Positions 23,961 to 35,830 of a stretch of DNA of 64,000 bases are shown piece by piece; the stretch's first letter is position 1; every line of letters starts with the position of its first letter. The stretch is from the NCBI GenBank assembly GCA_032988165.1, contig JANTQF010000144.1:1-64000 (forward strand), given 5' to 3'. Origin of the DNA: Emmonsiellopsis sp. PD_33 (taxonomy: Eukaryota > Ascomycota > Eurotiomycetes > Onygenales > Ajellomycetaceae). The translations under genes and the position numbers were made by a program. The notes below the pieces were generated by a model. That model ran no database searches and was not told where the DNA came from. It saw only the letters and a program-made list of their open reading frames with translations.

Positions 23961-26905
23961 GATTGTTGTGTTTTCTGGTTTTCTGTAACTTATCTGGAAT
24001 GGATATTTGGGGAGCGCAGCGCAGACTGAGAACGAACGGGGTCCCTGGGGGATTGGATTGGATCTTTTTCTGGCCGAACTGGAATGGAATGCCCAATTGG
24101 TTTGCCAGCGCCTTGTGCGTGTGTGTGATGGCGGTATAGACGATCTGGCAATCTGCAACAAATACCCAGCAGCTTTTCTGGAATTCCCGATGCTGGTCCT
24201 GGTCCTATCCTGCTCCTCTCTCGTGCTGGAGGTTGGTGTTTGCTTGTGGGAAAAAAGTTGATACTGAAAATACTGCGCTTGGCTGGTTTGGGATTAGCGT
24301 ATGCAAAATCTTAGAAAAGCTCCCTGGACATTGGGCTAGACTGTTTTGGGGATGGGAGGGCCGAGCGAGTTGTTCCGGCGCCGGTGCATCTTGGCAGAGG
24401 GAGGAAAGGGGCATGGATTGATCAGCTCTCTTTTCCAGATTCAATCACCTCTTGGGATGGACGTGGGCAGGCGAAGAGAATATACGGCTGTCTCTGCTGA
24501 TATAAGGGTATTATCTTGTGTTTTTATCACCACTGTTGCATCTATCCTTGCTAATTTTGCCTTCAGGTATTTCCATGAACTGCTGGAAGCGAGCCGCAGC
24601 GTCATGAAGAGACCAGACATTCCTACACGGCTGCCTATAGCTATTGGAATGTGTTTTATTTACTGTCCTGCTGAATACCTTCTTGGAGGGCACAATTCTT
24701 CCCCTCTTTAAGACTCTTCCACACCGATTAAGTTGGGGCTTATAGCCTTTCATTGTCGCAAATGTTCCCTCGCGATGGTTTGCAGTGTGGACTGCGAAAA
24801 CGGCCAATGTCGGTGAGGATGCTCTGGGTGATCGTGGATCAACACCCAAAATAAACTTCACGAGAAAATGCATGCCTTTATTGCGCCAGAAACATTCATT
24901 TTCCACTGCGCCGGGATTTGACCGCAAGGATACGCTGCGAAAACAGATCCAGCAGCATGCAGGCAGCAGAAGCAAAAAGGCATTGCTCTGGATATGCTTT
25001 GTTGCAATTTTTTGTTTACTTTTTATTTTCCTCAAGAGATGATGGGAGACGGGTGGTTGGCTGCAGATGGGAAATACGCTCTTCCGTGGGCAGCAGGCCG
25101 CCATGTAACGTTGAAAACCGAGACTGTCTATCGGGAGGGAGGCATGGAAAACGAACGACTCACTGGTGTTCACATGCACAGTTCCCAGGCGGGAGACGAG
25201 ATATATTGCAAGATATGGATAGAGGACAGACAGGCCAAGAGATCTTGCTGGTGTTATCTGATCTGTTCCAAGGTTGGACGCGAAACGGAATCGGCGGAGT
25301 CTGGGAACCCTGCTGAGCTAAGCAAATAGTTCGCGACCAGAGGGGACGCGGGCGCGTGATTGGCTGGGCGAGGCTCGGGTGGAGGAAAATGGCCGAATTC
25401 GGGCACAAGCCAGACCCAAAGCAGACAGTGGCCAGGGCTAAGCCCTCACCAGAAAATTACATGTGGACTGCACACTGCACAGGCACCCGAAGCCCAGCGG
25501 TGGAGGAGGTGCTCACCCGCCGCCCTCGCCAGCTGGGGGTCTCAGGTATCACCACGCAGGACATGGGGAGTGGTACAGGCCAGCCCAAGGTTGTCTGGGA
25601 AAGGGGAGCAGATTCCGCTACACTGGGAGGCTGTGGCGAGCCAGGACGGTAATTTTGGTACAGGGCATACGCACTCACGGGCGCCGCAGCCAGTGGCAGG
25701 CAGCAGAGCAAAAATAAAAAACGGCCAGAGTGGGGCTGGTGGTTCCCAAAAGACGGCGACGGGCCAATGGCAGCGGGGGGCGGGCCAGACGCGTCGCGCG
25801 CGGGCCAATCAGGGGCCAGCGAATGGCATCTGCAGGGATCGACGGGGTTAGCTCCGTCATCCGAGGCTAGCGGCAGAGCGCTGGGCGGCTTCCCTGGCGC
25901 GCGCAGGCCGCCCGTACTTAAGGATTCTAGCACCCCCCGAGGATTCCTCTGTCTCTCTTTTCGCTTGTCTGCCCTGCCTCGCCTCGCCTCGCGTCTTGCC
26001 GCCACGCACCCCCCGCCACGCCCGCCGATTAGTCGCCACCCGCTGGCCCCTGTCTGTGCTGCCGGTACTATTGCCCCCCCTCCCCCTGTCTATTGCCACG
26101 CTGCATCTTGTCGCGTCTTGTTGTTGTTCTCTCCCTGCTCTGTTTATGCGCATAAAATAGCCTGTACAACTCGCGGTCACCTGATCGCTCTGCCCTCTCC
26201 CTCTCCCTGCTCTTCCTTTCCTTTGGCAGCGGCAGTCTCGGCACGCGCAGAAGCCTCCTCTCTGCCGCTGCTGTCGCCTCCCGCGTCTCTTTGCATTTCC
26301 TTTTCCTTTCTTCTCCTGCTGCTGGCTTCCCGCCTGTCCTCCGCCGCCCCGTGTTAGTCAGCCAACCCACGTGACCTTAAGCTTTTTGCGCTGTCTTGGC
26401 GATATAAAGCGGGCGTCTTCCACCCGTCGCTTTCTTGCTTCTGCTTCCATCCACTCTCCTCTGCGCTGCTGTATCTCCATCCCCGCCGTCTATAACTACT
26501 AAAACAACTCTTGGTTTCTGGGCTCTCCATTCCCTTCCCGCGCGTCTTGCTGCGTCTCGCGTGATCTGTTTCCCTGCTGTTCGCGCCCGCACCCGCTGCT
26601 TATTTTATGAGAGTCTGACTGGGAACCTCGTCGCATATAGTCTGCTGTCCAGCTTAGCCCGCAAAAAGGGGCTTCCTCCCATAGTTGGCCACGCATCCCA
26701 TCCTCAACTCCCACGTATCTCCAGGTGTTCGCTGCCCAGCCCGCGTCTGCGCATTCCGTCTGTCTGGCTTGTCTGGTGCACGCGACGCGTCTGTCTACCG
26801 TGCGGAAGGCGTGTTTGCACCGGACTATCTTTCCCATTCGATTGCTGGAGGGTGAGGGCGCGTTGCTTTCCTGCCCACCCCCCGTGCCTCACGTGATCCC
26901 CGCCT
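23961..26905. promoter_or_regulatory. Long spacer and GC-rich BDF1 leader
   Basis: This 2.9-kb region lies between the divergent UTP5 and BDF1 starts. The part up to about 25,350 has no convincing gene; a minus-strand open frame at 24511-25179 has no domain. From about 25,350 to 26,905 it is GC-rich with abundant CpG and long CT tracts, as in a strong promoter and long 5' leader for BDF1. A TATA-like GATATAAAG lies at about 26400. Several upstream ATGs and short frames precede the BDF1 start, so translation of BDF1 may be leader-regulated (inference). Confidence 0.45.
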
Positions 26906-29754
26906 ATGACCATGGCAACTCCTCCCCCAGACACGTCCATCGTGGACGACAAACCTCTACCGCCCGCCGTCGAGGAGGTCCCGTTGGACGCCAATGTGTG
27001 AGTTCCATCTCTCTCGCCTTTGCTGCGCATTGTATCAGGCAGCAGCTGTTTACTAACTCCGCGCGCAGCAACTCTATACTAGAACCTAAAACCGTCGCAG
27101 TCAAACTTCCAGAAATCATGTCGGAGCCACAGGTAACACAGCCTGCTGCGCATGAAAACCAACCCTTGTCGCCTGCAGTGAATGGCAATGGGGTCGACCA
27201 GCCACTCTCTAATGGAGTGAATGGCGGCGCTGATACCGGTGATGCCTCTCATTCACAACCTCCCAAGTCCCCATCAACGCAAGAAACTGCTCCCTCGACC
27301 GAACCACCAGCTCCCACAGCCTCTGCAACTCAGACGTCCGCAGATATGTCGCAACCGGAGCCTGTAGCGTCTGTCGAGAAACCAGAAGCCCCAGCTACTG
27401 AGAACCAGGACGTGAATCAGCCTGCTACTCTTGCGCCAGATACCCAACCTCCAAAGGCGCAGACGACTCCCAACAGTCCGAACCTCCAGCCTGAACCTAC
27501 TTCTATAGAAACGACAATAGCCGCAGTCTCTGCCAGCGAACCTCCACCTACCATACCGACCACCCAACCACAAACCTCACTTCCTGCGCCTGAAACCCAA
27601 GAACCTCCTACCCCAACTGAGGTTTCTGTTCCTCCTACAGCTCCTTCACAACCGCCCCCCGTAGTCACTAATCTGTCGCAGCAGAGTCCTCTCTCACCTC
27701 AGACCACACCCACAGTCATGACGCCAGTTGCGCCGGAGCCCTCCCAAACTGCACCCGTTGCGCAGACGCAAGGCGACCAAGAGATGGTAGATGCGCCTCC
27801 TGCGTCGCCAAGCAAGATTTCACGGGAGCGTGAGGAGGATGTGAACGAGGAACCTGCTGCAAAGCGAGCTAGAACTGAGGATTCTGCGCCTGCTGCACCT
27901 GAGTTCAAGATTCCTGACCTTCCTCCCCCCTCCTCCCAAGCCCCCGATTCGCAACCCGTGCCCCCCATCACCAAATTGCAGTCGAAGCATATTGCCAAAA
28001 TTTTCCAAAACCTTAAACGTGCGCACGATTCTCGGTTTTTCCGTGAGCCAGTGGATCCGGTGAAGCTGGGCATTCCCAGCTATCCGACTATAGTAACGAA
28101 TCCTATGGATTTACGGACAATGGAAGAGAAATTTAAGTCAGGATCCTACAAGTCGGTAGATGCTATTGTTTCCGACTTCAATTTGATGATCAATAATTGC
28201 ATTACGTTCAATGGACCCGACCATGCAGTTAGCATTGAAGGTCGAAATTTGAAGGATAATTTTCAACGTCAAATCGCGAGACTCCCCAATGCGGATGAGG
28301 CGGAAGCCACCCCTGCTGAGAAGAAGGCCAAGAAATTGTCCACTGCTCCGACCAAAACCCAGCCTCCGCGACGCGAGTCGAGAGTCGTTGGAACTACTCC
28401 TGCCCGACCAACAAACGCGGCATCTCCTACCACAACATTTGCCCTGGGTCCTGAAGGTCTGCCACTTATTCGTCGCGATTCTAGCACAACGGATGGTCGA
28501 CCGAAACGTTCCATTCACCCGCCTAAAAACCGTGAACTACCATACAGCGCAAAACCCAAGAAGAAGAAATTTCAATGGGAATTGAAGTTTTGCCAGGAAG
28601 TTCTTGACGAGCTCTATAAACCAAAGCATTATCCTATCGCCCACCCGTTCTACAATCCTGTCGATCCTGTCGCATTGAACATTCCCACATACCACAGCAT
28701 CATCAAGAAACCCATGGATTTGCACACTGTTCAAACTAAATTACAAACCGGACAGTACGAAAATGCGAAGGAGATGGAAATCGATATACATCAGATTTTC
28801 AAGAATTGCTACAAGTTCAATATCCCGGGTGACCCAACTTACACTGCGGGTAAGGCATTGGAGGATATTTTCGAGAATAAATGGGCCCAGAAGGCTCGTT
28901 GGATCGAAGCTCACGAGCCATCTTCGGGCCACCAAAGCGCCGGCACCTCAGATAATGGTAGCGATGATGAAGTGGAGGACAGTGACGATGACAACGAGCA
29001 GGAGAAACTGAGTCTACTTCAGAAGCAGATAGCCGAGATGTCTAAGCAGGTCGAGGCAATTACGCAGAAGAAGAAGAAGACTCCTCCTGGCAGCTCGAAG
29101 AAATCGAACAAGTCGAAATCTGGCAAGAAGGATTCCAAGAAGGGTTCGGGCTTGACTGGTGCTTCAGGAAGGAAAGATAAGAAGGGCAAATCGGGCAAAT
29201 CCGAGAAGCAGCATTGGGTTACATACCGCGAGAAACAAATCATTTCTCACGGTATCAGTAGCTTGCCTGAACACCGGATGACGGAGGCTCTCAAAATTAT
29301 CCAGACAAATGTTCCTTCATTGAGGGTATGTTCGACTGTTCCTATCGTGTGGTTTTCTACTAACATAAATGATAGGACACCAAAGAAGCCGAGATTGAGC
29401 TCGATATCGACGAACTCCCCAACGAGGTTCTCCTTGTTCTCCTTCGATTCGTCAAAAAGCATGCTCCAGCGTCTTTCAATATTGATGAACCCGAGCCGGA
29501 ACCTGCTCCAGTCGTGGCTCCGTCAAAGCCTAAGAAGAACAAGCCTATGAGCAAGTATGAGCAGGAAGCGCAAATTAACCGTCTCGCAAGCAACATCTCT
29601 CGGTTCCAGGGTGGTCATTCGCAGGAGCCAAGTATGTACCTGTCAAGTCTGGCCAATGTTGCTTAATGCATGCTAACCATGAATAGTGCCGTCTATTGAA
29701 GCCGAAGAAAGCAGCGAAGATGAAGACGATTCCGAGGAAAGCGAGGAGGAGTAA
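26906..29754 (+). CDS. BDF1: Double-bromodomain BET protein (BDF1)
   Basis: This is a BET-family chromatin reader that binds acetylated histone H4 and works with TFIID and Swr1 in the nucleus. Four exons (26906-26997, 27069-29325, 29376-29631, 29687-29754) give 890 residues. A long Pro/Thr/Gln-rich N-terminus is followed by bromodomain 1 (KHIAKIFQNLKRAHDSRFF to CITFNGPDHAV) and bromodomain 2 (FCQEVLDELYKPKHYPIAHP to NCYKFNIPGD). Both keep the acetyl-lysine-binding Asn in the FN motifs. A Lys/Ser-rich linker leads to the ET domain (MTEALKIIQTNVPSL joined over intron 2 to DTKEAEIELDIDELPNEVL). The protein ends in an acidic Glu/Asp/Ser tail. Two in-frame ATGs, 26906 and 26912, compete as start. 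Splicing is assigned from frame and GT/AG ends. Confidence 0.93.
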
Positions 29755-31313
29755 ATAATATATTGCTCTTAACGTGTCGAAATTTTCGACTTGCTCATTG
29801 TCATCACCACCTTTCACATTATCCGTCTACCATTGATCCGAATCCAATTATTTCCACCCTTCTCCACGCAATGACCGATCCTACATGCTTGTTGGTCAAC
29901 GACTTCTTTTCGAATTTTATCGTTTACGCTGGTTTCCAATTCTCACGTACATATTTTTTACTGTTGCCCGAGCCAGTTTCTATGAGCCTTTTAATCCGCG
30001 TGTTTTCTGTTTTCTTTTACAATGATTGATGAAGTTATTTCCCCCCATTCGCGGGACTCCCAATCATGCTGATGCTGATGCTGAAACGAACGGGCGGAAA
30101 GAAATCTGCAGAAGAACTTGTTTTTTTTTGTTCTTGTTTTTGTTATGCTGGAAAATTTGCTCCCCCCCCTGAAAACATCCCTTTCTCCCTTGCTTGTTTT
30201 AGCAAGTGTATTTTTCATCCATCCATATTTCTTTTAAGCCGATCCATTGTAATCAAAATTGATTGACAGGGGCGAATTAAGGAGGCGGTTTCATTTTTTC
30301 CTCTTATCTGTTTTTCTAGTTTTGCTGCATTTTCCGTTAGGTGCCTGGCGCAGTCTGGTGGGTTGGTTGGTGGCTGTCGGTTTGGCATCTTTCATTGCGC
30401 GGGGAGGTGGGTGATTTATTATGGGGTGTGGGGCTGCCTAGGTAGAATATGTAGCTGTGATGGCGCCAGTGGTTAGTTGTAGTGTATGAATATGAAAAAG
30501 CATGAAATAATTTATTTATTGTATATGTGGATGGTTATGGGTTGATGTTAGATGTGATGGATGTGACTGCCAAGCCATGCACGATTAGATAATGCCCTGG
30601 CCATGCATAAAGTAACTACCCGCCCTCCCTCACCGTCCCACGCACTCCTTTCATCCATCCATCCATCCATCATCACCCAGCTTCCAGCCATCGATTCCAT
30701 CATCTCTGATACATATACGCTCAGATATCCACGCATCTATATACACCAGGCGCTGTGGCTGTGTAGCGTTCCCAGGCTGCGCTTCGATTTCATTCCCTGC
30801 TAACTAATCGTTGGCTTGCTCTGCTCGTCCGTTAATAACGGAAACGCATCGACATCGACATCGACATCGTGGGGAAGATATAAAAATACTAAGAACCATC
30901 CGTTACCATAAATAAGGATTGATCCTTTTTGGTCTAGTTGGATCCTCACAGAAGAAGTAGGGAGATCTATCTGTGGATAATTCGCAAATATATAGGGCAT
31001 GGTCAGATCACCTAGGGTTCGAGGGTGAGGTTGGTTTTGAGGTTGAATATAGCGCAGAATAAAACAGCCATACACAAAGAAAGTTCTCTCGCCATGAAAA
31101 TCATGTTTGCTGTGTACGGCTTCGTTTCAGCTCTTTGTGCTATCCTTCACAAAGGCTGCAGGCTTGGCCGTGAGAGCATACATAAAGTCTCTCTCTCGCT
31201 TCTTCGGATAGATATCATTTGAATTCTTGATATCCGCCCTCCCTCCTTGGCTTCCATATCAACTTGAACTTTCTGTCTCGTATTTTGGCAAGCGAACGCC
31301 GTCCTCGTTTACC
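29755..31313. other. Intergenic, nothing recognised
   Basis: This is a 1.56-kb spacer between BDF1 and the C2H2 gene, both on the plus strand. T-rich 3' sequence follows BDF1. A CATC/ATCC tetranucleotide run lies at about 30650-30670 and an ATCGAC run at about 30848-30868. No coding frame with domain evidence was found. Confidence 0.5.
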
Positions 31314-33510
31314 ATGGAAGGGCCGGTCGGGACCAGGCCCATCTACGACGCCACCATTGCGTGTCGGAAGACCTTACAGCAATGCGTGAAACTTCCCGCC
31401 CTTATGAATGACGAGTGGGCTCGAAAGCGGCTGGCCGAATTCAACCTTTGGGCCTATGGCTCCGGGGCGTCTTCGAAGGAACGAGCCTCGTTGGATGAGA
31501 GGCTCGCCTCCAAGCCAGATGCCAGTGTCGTGGTCACCAATCTCATCCGCCTGTTGCAACGCTTGCTGGTAAATTGCCAGCGTATAGGCAAGCCTCCCGC
31601 AATCTACATAAGACTCTCCTGAATGGCACATGTACAATAGACTAACGACATCATATCAAGGAATAGGAGGAGCCGAGGAAACACCCATTCTCTCGGATCA
31701 TATGATACCTCAAGACAACTATCATGATCGTTCGGACGATTCCCACTCCTCCGGTGGCGATTTCAATCCGGATATTCCTCTTTCGAAGGCTACTGATGAC
31801 GTTGAGGCGATCATAAACCAGCTAGAGAGAATCTCAACCGCCATCCGCCGTGCTGGTATACCCGCTCGGCTCGAGGGAGCAGATCATGCCTTCGATCCAG
31901 CTCGTCATAGAGAGTTGCGGGATTTTCTCGCACTATTGATCTATTCAAACACTCTAACCGAGGATGATAAGAGGTTGGGTCGGTTGAAAGCCGGCCCTCC
32001 GCCCTCGTCCATGACAGTGGTACAATCTCGGTTAATCGAAGCTAATCTGAGGCGACGGCATCGATTTCTGTATGCAGAAAAGCGATGGAGAAAACAAACC
32101 AATGAACGGGCCCCGCGGCATTCTACCAGCATCGACCAGGAGGGCTCAGAATCGCATGTTGTCTTGAATGTGTCCCGTTCTAGCGCGGTAAATCGCGAGC
32201 AAGTGGATACATCAAAGAAACCCCCCGAACACCGTGAACAGCGGAAGCCGCCATGTCCAAAGACGCCTGGAGCTGCCCCGACGTTGACTGGCACTTCTCC
32301 AATAGCCGCCCAGGATGAGATTGCCATATCTCAGGTGACCCAGGCCCCCACGGCTGTCGCGTCAGCTACCAGCGCCAAGGTTGTTTACCCAAAAGCTCCA
32401 GAGGCCCTACTTGGCCAGATAACGTTCAGATGTCCGTGTTGTCAACTCACACTTCCGATCTCAGTTTCCAAGGGTGTATGGTGGAAGTGAGTGTGACTCT
32501 TTTATTATCTCTTCGTCCTCCCACCCACAAAGAAATACGAGAAGAAGAAAAGAGGAAAAGCTCACTGTATCGGCCATAGGAAACATCTTAGAGAAGACAT
32601 CCTTCCGTATACCTGTGTTCTAGAGGATTGCCCCCAACCGCACAGGTTGTATACAAGCAGAGAAGAATGGGTAAAGCACATGGAGACAGACCATATCGGG
32701 TCCCCGCATTGGAAGTGCATTGCATGTATTCAACGTACCAAGTTTACAGAGGAGCAAGACCTCGTTCACCATCTGCAATCTTATCACCGCGATCACATAT
32801 CACCTGAGAGCGTCTCGTTCGTCGTGGAAGCGTGCGCCGGCACAGAAACGCCCACCGTTTCTTCCTGTCCTTTGTGCCCACCACCCCCTCCTTCTCCGCC
32901 TTCCGACGTCAAAATAGATGCCGGGACCCTACTTGACCACGTTGCCCAGCATGTCCATTCCTTTTCGTTATATTCTGTCCCCTGGCCAGCCCATGGACAG
33001 AGGGAAAGAGAGTATGTTGGAGTAGAAGCAGAAGAAGAAGCCGCGATTGACGCGCAATATTACTTTGCCCTGAGCTCTGGAAATGGAAGTTTGCACCAGG
33101 CGCAAAATTCAGCGTCTGAAAGTACCGAACAGGACGCCACCATTGAAACGTCCGGTCAGCATTCAACCCACCACCCAGGCCCACCAACCACCGACAGACA
33201 TTTCTCTGACACACATGGAGATGACGAATATCAGGAAGAGGGTACAAAGTCGAATGAAGAAGTACCCGATGATCGGACAGCTGATGATGCGGGAGTAATT
33301 GAGAGTGAGAATTGGGATTTCATAACCACTCGGTCTACGACTGCTACTTATTATAACCCCCACGACGACCCAATCATGCAATGCTTTGCAGCTCACCAGA
33401 GTAATGAGCGCAACAAGGAAGCTGGGGATATGTACCACCTTGGACGGGAGCTCGAAGAGATTATCTCAAAACCGCCCAAAGTATATAATCCTTTCTCATA
33501 CCTAGCTTGA
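31314..33510 (+). CDS. acuF-type C2H2 zinc-finger protein, function unknown
   Basis: Three exons (31314-31581, 31661-32486, 32580-33510) sum to 674 codons. The N-terminal helical domain (MEGPVGTRPIYDATIACRKT, then RLAEFNLWAYGSGASSKERA) is a conserved opening in a large fungal family. The middle carries DVEAIINQLERISTAIRRAG and FLALLIYSNTLTEDDKRL-like helices, then a disordered Pro/Thr linker. The Cys/His part begins FRCPCCQLTLPI, crosses intron 2, and continues through LREDILPYTCVLEDC and EEWVKHMETDH to HWKCIACI. This matches the C2H2-like domain annotated in 'oxidoreductase acuF-like' fungal proteins; there is no oxidoreductase motif. The tail is acidic and disordered. The intron 1 acceptor has an equally plausible in-frame alternative a few bases downstream. 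The neighbour on the same strand is the PNP-fold gene at 34164. Confidence 0.72.
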
Positions 33511-34163
33511 ATACTTTGTTCGCCCCCCTCCTTTGGCGAGTTACCCCCGGGACCTCAAGTATGATCTAGACGATTCCATCGCTGCTCAACTTTCTAGGGA
33601 TTTGATACAATGCTGCCTGGCACTGAGTTTAGAATAGTATATCTCCCCTTATAATTTAGGCATCGACGTGCGTGATTATCCAGTTAATACTAGGGAACTA
33701 CAAGGGTTGCATTCTGGGTGTTAGAAAATGGGATAATTAGCTTCTATCCATTGATGAATGATTTATAGTGTCTTCTCTGTACGTATATAGACATCCATAC
33801 GAGGAGTAGGAGTTGAGATGAAGATGGATAAAGATGGATATACCGGAATTCCAAATCCATCATCCGAATCACGAACCGGAATTGCGACAAGGAGTTCAAC
33901 AAACTTTGAATGGGGTTAACATCCTCAAATCAGCCACCAAATCCAACTTCTCTAGCAAGAAGCGTGGAATTGAAGATCCACCACCGTGGAGTATAGCACT
34001 ATGCAGGACGATGTGAATGTACCCTGCATCTACTGAGGCGGCCAGCCAGTCAGGTTGAGCGGGGTAATTTTGGCGATATCGAAATGGCGCCCTCAGACGA
34101 CTGACAAACTCACGTAGAAGACTACCTCCATTAGCATCCAATACATATTTACCCCCAACATAA
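33511..34163. other. Intergenic between C2H2 and PNP genes
   Basis: This is a 653-bp AT-rich spacer. It would hold the 3' end of the zinc-finger transcript and the promoter of the PNP-fold gene. No coding frame was recognised. Confidence 0.5.
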
Positions 34164-35494
34164 ATGGCCGATTTCTCTTCCGCCCATAAGTACGAATCGG
34201 CGGACTATTCAGGGTCGACTCTGGCCAAGGAAGAGCCGCCAGAATATATCCAACATGCAATTTGCACATGTGGCACGCCACAGTTTGATGAGCTCCAACG
34301 CTCTCCGTTAGTTACAAAGGATGGGGATACTTCGGTCGCTTTGACGGCCAACCATAGAAAGCAAGTGTGCTCTCCAACTTTCCCTGTCTTCCATTTCTGC
34401 CCAGAATTTTTCTATTGACAATTTAGCCCGATCACAGGCAGAACCCCGATGGTGAGCCACCAGACCTCCGAGCCATCAACCAGAAGGTCACGGAAGAGAC
34501 ACCCCTCACACAGGTCGGATTGATGACATCGCCCAGTTCAATTCGGAGCTACCAAGTTGGCTGGATCTGCGCGGTCGAAACCGAGTACGCGGTTGCCATG
34601 GAGCTTCTTGATGAAAAATTTCAGGTCCCGCCTGATATCCCGGAGGAGGATGAGAATGTGTACACCTTTGGTCGGATAGGTGTTCACTATTTGGCAATTA
34701 CCTGCCTTGCCAAGGGCAAGTACGGTCCCACTTCCGCTGCGTATGCCGCGACGGACATGCTGCGTAGCTTCCCAACGCTCCGTTTTGGCCTAGTAGTAGG
34801 AGTCGGTGGCGGAGCGCCGAGCGAGAAGCATGACGTCCGGCTCGGCGATGTGGTCGTCAGCACACCCTCGCGGCGTAGTGGCGGTGTCATTAACTATGAC
34901 TTTGGCAAGATGATTCAAAACCAAGGGCTTCAAATGACCGGAATACTCGCCCCACCGCCTCATTTCCTGTTGAATGCTTTGCAGCAGCTGAGCACCTTGC
35001 ATGAATGTCGTGGACATCAGATCGCAGGGACTATCAATGGAATGGTCCAAAAGAACCCGCGCCTGCAGAAGTACCGAAAGCCCGATATGCAAACTGACAT
35101 TCTCTATCGATCTGCATTTGCCCATCCAGATAGCGGCATAAGCTGCACAAAGTGCTGCGGGCAAAGTATCGACCATATCGTGGCCCGCCCTCAACGTGAC
35201 CCCCACGAGGATGATCCCATCATCCATTATGGCCTGATTGCGTCCGGTAGCAAGGTGATGAAGGATGCTATGATCCGTGACCGTCTAGCGGAAATGGAAC
35301 AGGTTTTGTGCTTTGAGATGGAGGCAGCAGGTGTAATGGACCGATTTCCATGTGTGGTAATTCGAGGCATTGGCAATTATTCAGACACCCATAAGAATGA
35401 TCTGTGGAAAGGATATGCTGCAGCCACGGCTGCAGCATACGCGAAGGAGCTGCTTGGGGTGATTCCCGGTCATGGACTCAGGGGACAATACTAG
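34164..35494 (+). CDS. Stand-alone PNP/UDP phosphorylase-fold protein
   Basis: Two exons (34164-34364, 34442-35494) give 417 residues. The core is the nucleoside phosphorylase superfamily fold used at the N-terminus of many fungal NLR-like proteins. It starts SYQVGWICAVETEYAVAMEL and has the glycine-rich phosphate/base loop LVVGVGGGAPSEKHDVRLGD. It ends CFEMEAAGVMDRFPCVVIRG followed by the conserved GYAAATAAAYAKELL helix. Unlike NLRs it stops there, with no NACHT, ankyrin or TPR region. The position that is usually the catalytic Asp (family motif G-I-C-D-Y-A-D) reads G-I-G-N-Y-S-D, so Asp is replaced by Asn at 35375-35377. About 120 N-terminal residues with CTCGTP are not recognised. If the upstream exon is wrong, the ATG at 34523 would start the domain alone. 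The gene may encode a sensor or pseudoenzyme; that is inference. Confidence 0.8.
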
Positions 35495-35830
35495 TTAGTA
35501 GGGTAGCGTTTGTATACATAAATCTGGTTCTAGTAAATTGATCAGTAGATAGTCTTCCACAAAGCAAATATACTAGTAGGCATCTTATTCTGTTGATCAC
35601 TGAGGCAATTGGACGGCGGGGGAAAATTCAAGTTAGGAATGGGAGTGAGAAGACGTTCGAGTTGCTGAGTAGATTTTATGTTGTTGATGACGTAGTTAGT
35701 CAGCCTCATCCCCGAGCTAAGTTAACTAACTACTAACGAAGCTCCAGAAACAACCTTGAACATCAGCCTCTGATAAACATTTATCAATGCAAACCTGAGC
35801 ACAACAACAATAATTCAAACCCCAGGAACA
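35495..35830. other. Short intergenic spacer
   Basis: This is a 336-bp AT-rich spacer between two plus-strand genes. I see no feature beyond likely promoter sequence. Confidence 0.5.

Noticed and set aside
24511..25179. 222-codon minus-strand open frame
   Set aside because: No recognisable domain and poor coding composition; it lies in the UTP5/BDF1 spacer. I could not support it as a gene.
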